NCBI GenBank assembly: GCA_016713365.1
Contig: JADJPG010000020.1
Location: 4,183-68,182, forward strand
Reading direction: 5' to 3'
DNA length: 64,000 bases
Source of the DNA: Verrucomicrobiota bacterium
GTDB taxonomy: Bacteria; Verrucomicrobiota; Verrucomicrobiia; Limisphaerales; JADJPG01
Shown: positions 57,201-64,000 of the stretch, in pieces
How positions within the stretch are numbered: position 1 is the stretch's first letter
How the letters are laid out: the number at the start of each line of letters is the position of its first letter
Translations under genes and position numbers: made by a program
Notes under the pieces: generated by a model
The model's database searches: none
Seen by the model: the letters and a program-made list of their open reading frames with translations, nothing else
What the model was told of the DNA's origin: nothing

Positions 57201-57927
57201 CGCGAAGGACGCTCGCGTGCGGGCTTACGGTGCGCGGGTCGCCGGCATGTGGTCTCAGCGTATCCCCGAAGCCCTGGCTTTTCTCCGCGAACGCGTGCAG
57301 GACGAGAACCCTCGCGTGCGACTCGAAGCCGTGGTGGCCGCAAGCTATGCCCCGAAGGCGGAGGCGGCGGAAATCGTCGCTGCCGCCGTGGATCGTCCGC
57401 GCGATCCGTTCCTCGATTACGCGATGCGCCAGAGCGCGCGTGCCTTGCAGCCGCGTTGGGCGAAGGCGTTCGCGGCGAATGAGCTCAAACTCAGCAGCCC
57501 GGCGCAGACGGCTTACTTGAAAGACCTCCTTGGCAAGCCGCCGAAACAGGCGTCCCCCGGCGAAGCACTCTACGAGATGGCCTGTCTGCCGTGTCATCAG
57601 CCCGAGGGCAAAGGCTTGCCCGGGGTGTATCCGCCGCTTGCAGGCAGCGACTGGGTGCGCGGCGACGCGGCGCGTTTGATCAAGATCGTGCTCCATGGAT
57701 TGCAGGGCCCAATCACCGTCGCCGGCCAAACCTTCGGCGGCCCGGGCGCAGTGCCGATGCCCGCGCTGGGCGGCTTGACCGATGAACAGATCGCCGACGT
57801 ATTGACGTTCGTGCGCGGGACCTTTGGCGCCGGAGCTGGTGTCGTGAAAGCCTCCGAGGTGCAGGCCGTTCGTGCCGCGACGTCAAACCGCGAAACGGCG
57901 TGGACGGCGGAAGAACTGCAGAGATAA
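54217..57927 (+). CDS. Multidomain exported protein: DUF1080 - SGNH hydrolase - PVC dehydrogenase - HEAT - cytochrome c
   Basis: From ATG 54217 (MTATHWLLRLLLLSVISSTA, a signal peptide) the 1236-residue protein has five parts: a DUF1080 lectin/hydrolase-like domain (about 25-220; PLWDGKSFDGWEGE), an SGNH/GDSL-type domain (220-450; LTENGIHLTADGLREVA carries the Asp/His-like block), a PVC-type membrane-bound dehydrogenase propeller (560-930; DTDGDGRADKSWKFAEGLT), HEAT-like repeats (about 940-1110) and a C-terminal cytochrome c (MACLPCHQPEGKGLPG, heme site CLPCH). Such fusions are characteristic of PVC bacteria and are thought to act on sugars or their derivatives at the cell surface. The substrate is not known. 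It starts the right-end cluster. Confidence 0.88.
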   Translation: MTATHWLLRLLLLSVISSTAVLAAPVPLWDGKSFDGWEGETNKVWRIRDGAIVGGSLEGNPRNEFLATRKSYKNFHLRFEYKLVGTEGFVNGGVQFRSKRIANPPNEMSGYQADIGAGFSGCLYDESRRNKMLAMADTNLVARVEKPGDWNRYEVIARGPEVQLILNGQRTATWVERAEGIEADGVIALQIHGACKAEIAFRNITIEELPAPSGRTQAEVLRRFGDGQPALPIAPFPNAKFQLGANETVVLVGQENFVREQKAGELEAQLASALADKAPRFRSMAWEADTVYEQWRDLNFGPWAGQIESAGATVVMAQFGQMEALDGVGRLAEFTAAYHRLLDQFATRTRRLVLIAPMPFEKPLASHAPDLTQRNSDVAAYANAVREIAKQRGAVFVDLPAALAKRTSGRRLTENGIHLTADGLREVAAAITRSLGAEVNASASLEPVRAAIVEKNRLWFDCWRPANWSFVYGDRMTQKFAQGDGKEPSLREAFERQKPLVEQADARVHALVRGQQPKPLALPKLPVSPEEAKALSPEEQAKTFTPAEGYEINLFASERDGVVKPTQFSWDEKGRLYVACSPTYPQTIASIPPADYILVLEDTDGDGRADKSWKFAEGLTMVQGVEPGAGGVYVCDFDQLLHFRDTDGDGKADERRVIFSGFGIGDTHQLVNSVCHGPDGSLWFSQGLHAMSRVETPFGVARLDRAAVWRMRPRELRLEGFFGGGMAGANCWGVAFDDYGQVFHKSGDRPHGYWTVPGMVRGASATGSSSTTDANVSYANSPEQYHSVGPLFDTSPKTTAIDIIGTRALPDDIQGGALIGGYFGGVLEVHRFEDAGSGFRTKQLPRIVKSSNSAFRPVDVSVGPDGAIYAADWFNPVIGHYQASYADPMRDRTHGRVWRVTAKGRAPIKQPNLAAMKPAELLEQLRSPERWTRYQAKRLLFDAAPAEVLPAADAFLSKVTGETKTAAREQLLVEVAGVFEAHEAPRLGLLISLVNAKDARVRAYGARVAGMWSQRIPEALAFLRERVQDENPRVRLEAVVAASYAPKAEAAEIVAAAVDRPRDPFLDYAMRQSARALQPRWAKAFAANELKLSSPAQTAYLKDLLGKPPKQASPGEALYEMACLPCHQPEGKGLPGVYPPLAGSDWVRGDAARLIKIVLHGLQGPITVAGQTFGGPGAVPMPALGGLTDEQIADVLTFVRGTFGAGAGVVKASEVQAVRAATSNRETAWTAEELQR

Positions 57928-57934
57928 TTGATTT

Positions 57935-58642
57935 ATGAAACTACGAACCTTCTTCCTGATTTTTGCTGCAGTGATCGCAACGGCGATCTCGCTGCCCGCG
58001 CAGAACCGCTTCGATCCGGTGAAGCGCGACGTCGAGGGCTGGACGGTTCATGTGGAGCCGGCGTTGCTGGATGGCGAGCACAAGGAGGAAGGCGCGAGGG
58101 CGTTGACCATGCTCGCGAACCATCTGCAGCGGATCAAAGTTCTCGTGCCGGCCGAGCCGTTGAAGAAGATGCAGGCGCTGGAGATTTGGATTGAGCACGA
58201 CCATCCGAAGCTGAAATCGATGCAGTATCATCCGAGCCGCGACTGGCTGGTGAACAACGGCCACGACCCGCGTCTGGCGAAGAAGGTTCACATCACGCAG
58301 GCCCGCGAGCTGTTGTCACGCAGCCAGATGCTGAAGCATCCGGCGGTGGTCCTGCACGAGCTGGCGCACGCTTATCATGATCAAGTGCTGAGCTTTGATC
58401 ACCCGGAGATCATCGACGTCTTCAAGAAGGCGAAGGCAGCCGGCAGCTACGAGAAGGTGCTGCTCTATTCCGGCGAGAAGGTGAAGCACTACGCGCTGAC
58501 CGATCACAAAGAGTACTTCGCTGAAGGCACGGAGGCATACTTCTACCGAAACGATTTCTATCCATTCGTGCGCGCGGAACTGAAGGAACACGACCCGGCG
58601 TTTCACGAACTGTTGGTGAAGATCTGGGGCCCGGCGCGCTGA
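57935..58642 (+). CDS. Exported metallopeptidase with HELAH motif
   Basis: The 235-residue protein has a signal peptide (MKLRTFFLIFAAVIATAISL) and a zinc motif HELAHAYHDQ near residue 147, followed about 45 residues on by ALTDHKEYFAEGTEAYFYRN, where a Glu would be the third ligand; this arrangement is like the anthrax-lethal-factor-type/PPEP-type metallopeptidases. YHPSRDWLVNNGHDP is an additional conserved block. Substrates are unknown. It starts seven bases after the dehydrogenase stop and is co-transcribed with it. Confidence 0.75.
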   Translation: MKLRTFFLIFAAVIATAISLPAQNRFDPVKRDVEGWTVHVEPALLDGEHKEEGARALTMLANHLQRIKVLVPAEPLKKMQALEIWIEHDHPKLKSMQYHPSRDWLVNNGHDPRLAKKVHITQARELLSRSQMLKHPAVVLHELAHAYHDQVLSFDHPEIIDVFKKAKAAGSYEKVLLYSGEKVKHYALTDHKEYFAEGTEAYFYRNDFYPFVRAELKEHDPAFHELLVKIWGPAR

Positions 58643-58653
58643 AGCGGGCTTTT

Positions 58654-58677
58654 GCGCACGGCCTGAAGGCCGCGCGC
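58654..58677 (+). terminator. Hairpin after the metallopeptidase gene
   Basis: GCGC-A-CGGCC TGAA GGCCG-C-GCGC: a 9-bp stem with one mismatch. No T tract follows, so termination is uncertain; it may be a repeat-type palindrome. Confidence 0.35.
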
Positions 58678-58762
58678 CGTCATCGAACGCAGCATTGCCG
58701 GCGCGACTTCTTTTCCGTATTCAGATTCAAGTTCCCCGGCTTGAACAACGTCTGTTCATGAC

Positions 58763-61700
58763 ATGAAACCAGCGAAGGTCACGTCCGTGCTGCTCATCAG
58801 CGCCTTTTCCGCACTGATAGTATTCGCGACGTTCGGCGCAACGGCGGCGGAATCGAGCGGAGCGGCGTCCTCGTCGGACCACTGGTCGTTCAAACCGGTC
58901 ACGCGTCCTGCTCCGCCCCAGACCTCAACTCGCAAGTGGGCACGGAACGACATCGATCGCTTCATTCTCTCTCGCTTGGACCAAGAGAACCTCAAGCCGT
59001 CGCCTGAGACGGATCGTGTGAGCTGGTTGCGCCGGGTTTACTTCGATCTCATCGGGCTGCCGCCGTCGCCGGAACAGGTCGACGCCTTCGTGAAGGACCG
59101 TCGTCGCGATGCCTACGAGCGCGTCGTGGACGAACTCCTGGCATCGCCGCGTTATGGCGAGCGATGGGCGCAGCACTGGCTTGACGTCGTGCGCTACGCG
59201 GACACGCACGGCTTCGAGGTGAACACTGAACGTCCGCATGCCTGGCCGTATCGCGACTACGTCATTCGCGCGTTAAACAAGGACACGCCCTACGATCAGT
59301 TCATCCGCGAACAGATTGTAGGCGATGCGCTCGGCGAAGACGCGGCGACGGGCTTTCTCATCACAGCGTCGGTACTGTTGCCGGGACAGATCGGCGCGGA
59401 CGATGTTTCGAAGCGGCTCGCTCGACAGGATGCGATTGATGAGATCGTGGTGAACATCGGGCAGACGTTTCTCGGGCTGAGCGTCGGCTGTGCGCGCTGT
59501 CACGACCACAAGTTTGATCCCATCAGCGCCCGCGATTATTTCGCGATGCAGGCGTTCGTTGCTGGTGTGGAATATGAGGACCGCGAGATGCGCACGACCG
59601 AAACGGAAACTCAGCGCCGCGCGGACGAGAAGCTGAAGGCGCGTGTCTTGGAGATCGATCAATCGCTGGCGAGGTTCGTTCCGCTCGCGCGACCCGGCTC
59701 GGGAACCGTTCGCGTCACCAACGCGAAGGAAAACGTCGAGACCTTCGCGCCCGTGACCGCGAAGTTCGTTCGGTTCACGATTCACGATGCGAACCTGCAT
59801 CCCACGCTCGGGCTGATCGAGCCGTGCATTGACGAGTTCGAGATTTTCACGGATGAGCCAACGCCGCGGAATGTCGCGCTTGCCAGCGCCGGGACGAAGG
59901 TCACCGCGTCCGGCAGCCGCACCTCGGGGAGCCACAAGCTGGAGCACATCAACGACGGCAAGTATGGCAACAGTCGCAGTTGGATGGCGGACGCCGCCGG
60001 ACGCGGGTGGGTGCAGTTCGAACTGCCGGAGCCGGCGCGCATCGCGAAGATTGTCTGGAGCCGAGACCGCGAAGGCGCATTTACCGACCGTCTCGCCACG
60101 GCCTACACACTGGAAGCGGGCGCATCGGCCGAGTCGCTGCAGACGCTGGTGTCCACGCCGCCACCGCGGCCGGCGGTGAACACACGCGTGAACACGGATC
60201 GCTTCGCGCCGGTGAAGACGAAGCGCGTGCGGTTCACGATTCGCGGCACGAACAATCTCGAACCGTGCGTGGACGAGCTCGAAGTGTTCGACACCAACGG
60301 CGTGAACATCGCGCTCGCGAGCAAGGGCACGACGGCGACGTCGTCCGGCAACACGGTGGTGGCGGACCGCCACGAGCTGCGCTTCGTGAACGACGGCGAG
60401 TACGGCAACTCCCGGAGCTGGATGTCGAGCGAGCACGGCGGTGGTTGGGTGACGCTGGAGTTCGCCGACGAACGCGTCATCGATCGCGTGGTCTGGGGCC
60501 GCGACCAGAAGGGCGAGTTCGCCGATCGACTCGCCACGAATTACGTTATCGAAGTGGCGGATGCGTTCGGCGCTTGGCGCGTGGTGGCAGATGCTTCGGA
60601 TCGCGCCATCAAATCATCGGGCGACAAGTCCGGGCAAATCACGCTGGCCGGATTGAATGCCAGTGAGACGCGGGAGGCGACGCGGTTGATGGACGAGAAG
60701 AAGTCGCTCGAAGGGAAGATTCGCGCATCGGAGGAGAACCGGCTCGCGTTCGCTGGAAAGTTTCGCACGCCGGACAAGATTCATCTGCTGCACCGCGGTG
60801 ATCCGGAACAGCCCAAGGACGAAGTGGTGCCGGCGGTGTTGAGTGCGCTCGGCTCGAAGAAACTTCCGCGTGAAACTGCCGAGCAGGAGCGACGTCGCGC
60901 ACTCGCGGATTGGATTGCGAGCCTGGAGAATCCCATGACCGCGCGCGTGATGGTGAACCGCATCTGGCAAGGCCACTTCGGCACCGGCTTGGTCGATACG
61001 CCGAGTGATTTCGGGCGCAACGGCGGCAAACCATCACATCCTGAGCTGCTGGACTGGCTGGCATCGGAGTTCGTGCGCAGTGGCTGGTCGGTGAAACAAA
61101 TGCACCGTCTGATCGTGCTGTCGGCGACTTACCGGCAGAAAGTTCAATCACGAATCAGCGAAACAGGTCACGAGTCGGTTGGCGGGCGCTCAGAACTTCG
61201 GCGCCACTCGAAATCGAATCACCGAATTCGTACCTCAACGCGCAGCAGCGCGACTCCGACGTTCGCCTGCTCTGGCGCTTCCCGTCGCGCCGATTGGAGT
61301 CCGAGCCGATTCGCGATGCGATGCTCGCGGTCAGCGGTCAGCTCAATCTGAAGATGTATGGCCGGGGTTTCGACCTGTTCAATCAGCGCGGCGGTCTCAG
61401 CGGTTTCAAGCCGGTCGAATCGTTCAGCGGCGATGGGCTGCGCCGGATGATTTACGCGCACAAGGTCCGACGCGAACGCGAGGCGGTCTTCGGCGCGTTC
61501 GATTGTCCGGACGCCGGTCAAAGCACCGCGCGCCGCCGCGAAAGCACCACGCCGATCCAAGCGCTCAACCTCTTCAACAGCCGCTTCACGATTGAGCAGG
61601 CGGACGCCTTTGCCGCGCGCGTGAAGCAGGAAGCCGGCGACGACGTAACCCGCCAGATCCATCGCGCCTACCAGCTGGCGTTGAGCCGCAAAGCCACTGC

Positions 61701-61800
61701 CGCGGAACTCGCCGAAGCCCGACCGGTCGTGGCGGAACACGGGCTCGCCGTGCTGTGCCGGGCGCTCTTTAATTCCAATGAATTCCTCTTCGTCCCGTGA
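58763..61800 (+). CDS. PSD-type DUF1549/DUF1553 cytochrome protein with tandem discoidin-like domains, frameshifted
   Basis: The exported protein (signal peptide in the first 30 residues) has a DUF1549 domain (WARNDIDRFILSRLDQENLK, YFDLIGLPPSPEQVDAFVKD, heme site CARCH in VGCARCHDHKFDPI), then two similar discoidin-like repeats (FAPVTAKFVRFTI... and FAPVKTKRVRFTIRG..., each with YGNSRSWM), then DUF1553 (ADWIASLENPMTARVMVNRI, GGKPSHPELLDWLASEFVRS). At 61139-61141 an AAA run lost one A, after which the frame continues SSITNQRNRS to NSYLNAQQRDSDVRLLWRFP and RRESTTPIQALNLFNSRFTI. Corrected length is about 1012. It should be a heme-bearing surface protein, probably binding carbohydrate. The next gene starts 30 bases after its stop. 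Confidence 0.88.
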
Positions 61801-61829
61801 GCCCGTCTGGTAACATCTCTGTGCTCAGC

Positions 61830-64000
61830 ATGAAGATTCTCTTTCCATGCTCGGTCGTCTTCACGGCGCTTCTGCTCGCCGGCGCGGTGGACGCATCCGC
61901 CGCTGCACCGAAGACGGTCGTGGCCGAAGTGCTTCGCGCGCATTGCCTCGATTGCCACGACGGTGAATCGAAGAAAGGAGACCTGAATCTCGTTCCACTG
62001 CTCGAAACGGACATCCTTCAGCACAACGCAGAGTGGGAGAAAGTCATTCGACGCATGGCGACGCGGCAAATGCCGCCGGCGAACCGGAAGAGTCGACCTT
62101 CTGAGGCCGAGTATCACAACACTCTCAGGTCGTTGACCGGCGTGCTGGATAGCTCGGCGACGAAGCATCCCAACCCCGGTCGCACGGAAACCTTTCGCCG
62201 GCTCAACCGCACCGAGTATCAGAATGCCATTCGCGATCTGCTCGCGCTCGACATCGATGCGGCGGCGTTGCTGCCCAAGGACGAGGCGAGCCATGGCTTC
62301 GACAACGTAACGGTGGGCGATCTTTCTCCGACACTGCTGAACCGCTACGTCTCGGCGGCGGAAAAGATCAGTCGCATGGCGATTGGTGCGCCGCGTCGCA
62401 CTCCCGGCGGAGATACGTTCCGCATGCCGCCGGACCTGACGCAGGAGGATCACGTCGAAGGTCTCCCGCCCGGCACCCGCGGCGGCACGTTGCTGAACTA
62501 CACGTTTCCGCGCGATGCCGAGTATGAATTCCAAATTCGCCTGACGCGCGACCGAAACGAGGAAGTGGAAGGCTTGCGCGAGCCGCATGAGCTCGTGGTG
62601 TTGATCGACAAGGCGCAGGTGAAGTCCTTCACGGTCGCGCCGCCCACGGACCGGAACTTCGACAAGGTGGATGCGCACTTGAAAGTGCGCGTGCCGGTGA
62701 AGGCCGGGCCGTGTCAGGTCGGCGTGACGTTCGTGAAGAATCCGTCGTCGCTGCAGGAGACGAAACGCGAGCCGTATCGCGCGCGGTTCAACATGCACCG
62801 GCATCCGCGCCTCGGTCCGGCGATTTACCAGATCTCGATCAACGGTCCCTACAACTCGACCGGCCCCGGTAACACGCCAAGCCGACGGAGGATTTTGGGG
62901 GCCCAGGGGGATGGAGCGCCGGTCTCCGACCCGGCGCGGTGGAGAAGGATGAAACGCGCCGGGTCGGAGACCGGCGCTCCGCAGAAGAGGTTCGTGCCGA
63001 GAAGATCCTCTCCACCCTGATGCGCCGTGCTTACCGGCGTCCGGTGACTACGAATGATCTCGCGAAGCCGATGGAGTTTTATCGAAACACCAGCGCCACG
63101 GAGGGGTTCGAGGCCGGCATCGAAGCAGCGCTCAGCGCAGTGCTCGTCAGTCCAGAGTTCCTCTTCCGCGTGGAGCGCGATCCGGAAGGTCTCGCCGCCA
63201 ACACTGCTTATCCAGTCAGTGATCTGACGCTGGCCTCGCGACTGTCGTTCTTTCTCTGGAGCAGCATTCCGGATGACGAGTTGCTTGGCGCGGCCGAGCG
63301 CGGCGAGTTGCACAAGCCAAGCGTTTTGGAGAAGCAAGTGCGCCGGATGCTGACCGACGAACGTGCGCTGAATCTGGTCCGCAACTTCGGCGAGCAATGG
63401 TTGCACCTGCGCAATCTCGAATCGGTTACGCCCGACCTACGCCTGTTCCCGGACTTCGACGACAATCTGCGCCAGGCGTTCCGGCGCGAGACGGAGATGC
63501 ACTTCGAGACCGTGCTGCGCGAGGACCGCAGCGTGCTCGATTTGCTCAAGGCCGATTACACCTTTTTGAACGAGAGGCTTGCGCGGCACTACGGCATTCC
63601 GAATGTCCACGGCAGCCAGTTCCGGCGCGTCGCGCTCGGGCGCGACAGCGTGCGCGGCGGTCTGCTCCGGCAGGGCAGCGTGCTCACGGTCACGTCGTAT
63701 GCCACACGCACCTCGCCGGTGCTGCGCGGGAAATGGATTCTCGACAACCTCCTCGGCACGCCGCCGTCGCCACCGCCGCCGAACGTGCCGAACCTGAAGG
63801 AGAACACCATCGCCGCGAATCTCTCCGTGCGCGAGCGTCTCGCCGAGCATCGCGCCAACGCGCAATGCGCGAGCTGTCACAACCTGATCGATCCGCCAGG
63901 CTTTGCGCTGGAGAACTTCGACGCCGTGGGCCGCTGGCGCACTCTGGAGGAAGGCAAGCCGGTGGACGCCGCGGGCGGATTGCCGGATGGCAGCGCGTTC
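61830..64000 (+). pseudogene. DUF1587/DUF1592/DUF1588 planctomycete-cytochrome protein, interrupted by a 68-bp palindrome (partial)
   Basis: ATG 61830 gives MKILFPCSVVFTALLLAGAV, a signal peptide. A heme site CLDCH follows at LRAHCLDCHDGESKKGDLNL, then a DUF1587 region (RRLNRTEYQNAIRDLLALDI) and a carbohydrate-binding-like stretch. After SRRRILGAQGD the palindrome 62913-62980 intervenes; beyond it, in another frame, AEEVRAEKILSTLMRRAYRR, DUF1592 (RLSFFLWSSIPDDELLGAAE), DUF1588 (RGKWILDNLLGTPPSPPPPN) and CASCH (second heme site, AQCASCHNLIDPPGFALENF) continue to the window end. Removing the 68 bases joins the two frames exactly. As it stands the product would stop at about 63020. It is probably paired with the DUF1553 gene. 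Confidence 0.85.
62913..62980. mobile_element. 68-bp palindromic insertion (REP/MITE-like)
   Basis: Perfect 26-bp inverted repeats, beginning GGAGCGCCGGTCTCCGACCC, flank a 16-base centre (62939-62954). Deleting exactly 62913-62980 restores the host reading frame; 68 is not a multiple of three. No target-site duplication is evident. Too short to encode a transposase, it would need help in trans. Confidence 0.75.

Overview
The window reads as chromosome from a GC-rich bacterium of the PVC group, most likely a Verrucomicrobiota member (Limisphaerales/Pedosphaera-like). This placement is an inference from gene content: cytochrome-bearing DUF1549/DUF1553 and DUF1587/1592/1588 proteins, a PVC-type membrane-bound dehydrogenase, a VPDSG-CTERM-like sorting signal, DUF1593 and large exported multidomain proteins. 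No rRNA or tRNA was seen that could confirm it. Apart from possible repeat elements there is no phage, transposase or CRISPR; most of the window is ordinary chromosome.

Layout. 1-5.1 kb (minus): the end of a nucleotidyltransferase toxin-antitoxin-like pair, a VOC protein, then sucC, gltA (frameshifted), hpt, a small unknown and a dUTPase. 5.2-7.5 kb (plus): argD-like and argF. 7.5-10.5 kb (minus): a tight cluster of cupin, double DUF2249, a heme-copper-oxidase-like membrane protein, a MIP18/SufT-like Fe-S factor and DUF2249. 10.6-17.5 kb: a c-type cytochrome-like protein, lepB, an MnmC-like methyltransferase facing an Lrp regulator, a CPBP protease of the exosortase-associated type, a GspB/ExeA pair and an M50-like protein. 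17.6-26.2 kb: fur, a decayed VPDSG-CTERM gene, mnmG with two parS-like palindromes, dnaK, groES and groEL. 26-32.4 kb: VOC, an outer-membrane protein, an S9 peptidase, DUF481 and glutamate dehydrogenase. 32.5-40.5 kb is one long plus-strand run: queE, aminotransferase, rsmA, phosphatase-like, NUDIX, histidine kinase, sigma-54 regulator, small membrane protein and an HpnD-like synthase. 40.5-46.8 kb (minus): nucleosidase, exonuclease, a tiny Lys/Ala peptide, apgM, a hypothetical, dnaN and a LOG-family gene. 46.9-53.7 kb: HupE, then minus-strand NIL, MoaD-like and thrC genes behind a clear SAM-I riboswitch, DUF1593, an esterase and argB. 54.2-64 kb (plus): a cluster of exported PVC cytochrome/dehydrogenase proteins that runs off the window.

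The most interesting functional unit is the thrC-MoaD-NIL operon. Its leader is a textbook SAM-I aptamer followed by a terminator whose 5' arm can pair with the aptamer's closing strand. A 'threonine synthase' switched off by SAM and co-transcribed with a Gly-Gly sulfur-carrier protein suggests sulfur incorporation into homocysteine (O-phosphohomoserine plus protein thiocarboxylate) rather than, or in addition to, threonine synthesis. That is a hypothesis.

A second strong signal is a 68-bp perfect palindrome (26-bp arms) inserted in the DUF1592-family gene at the right end; deleting exactly those 68 bases restores the reading frame.

Data caveat. At least eight other genes, including dnaK and gltA, carry 1-2 base indels, mostly in short homopolymers or GC dinucleotide runs. 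I read most of these as sequencing or assembly errors rather than gene decay, so the affected genes are annotated across the frameshift with the position given.
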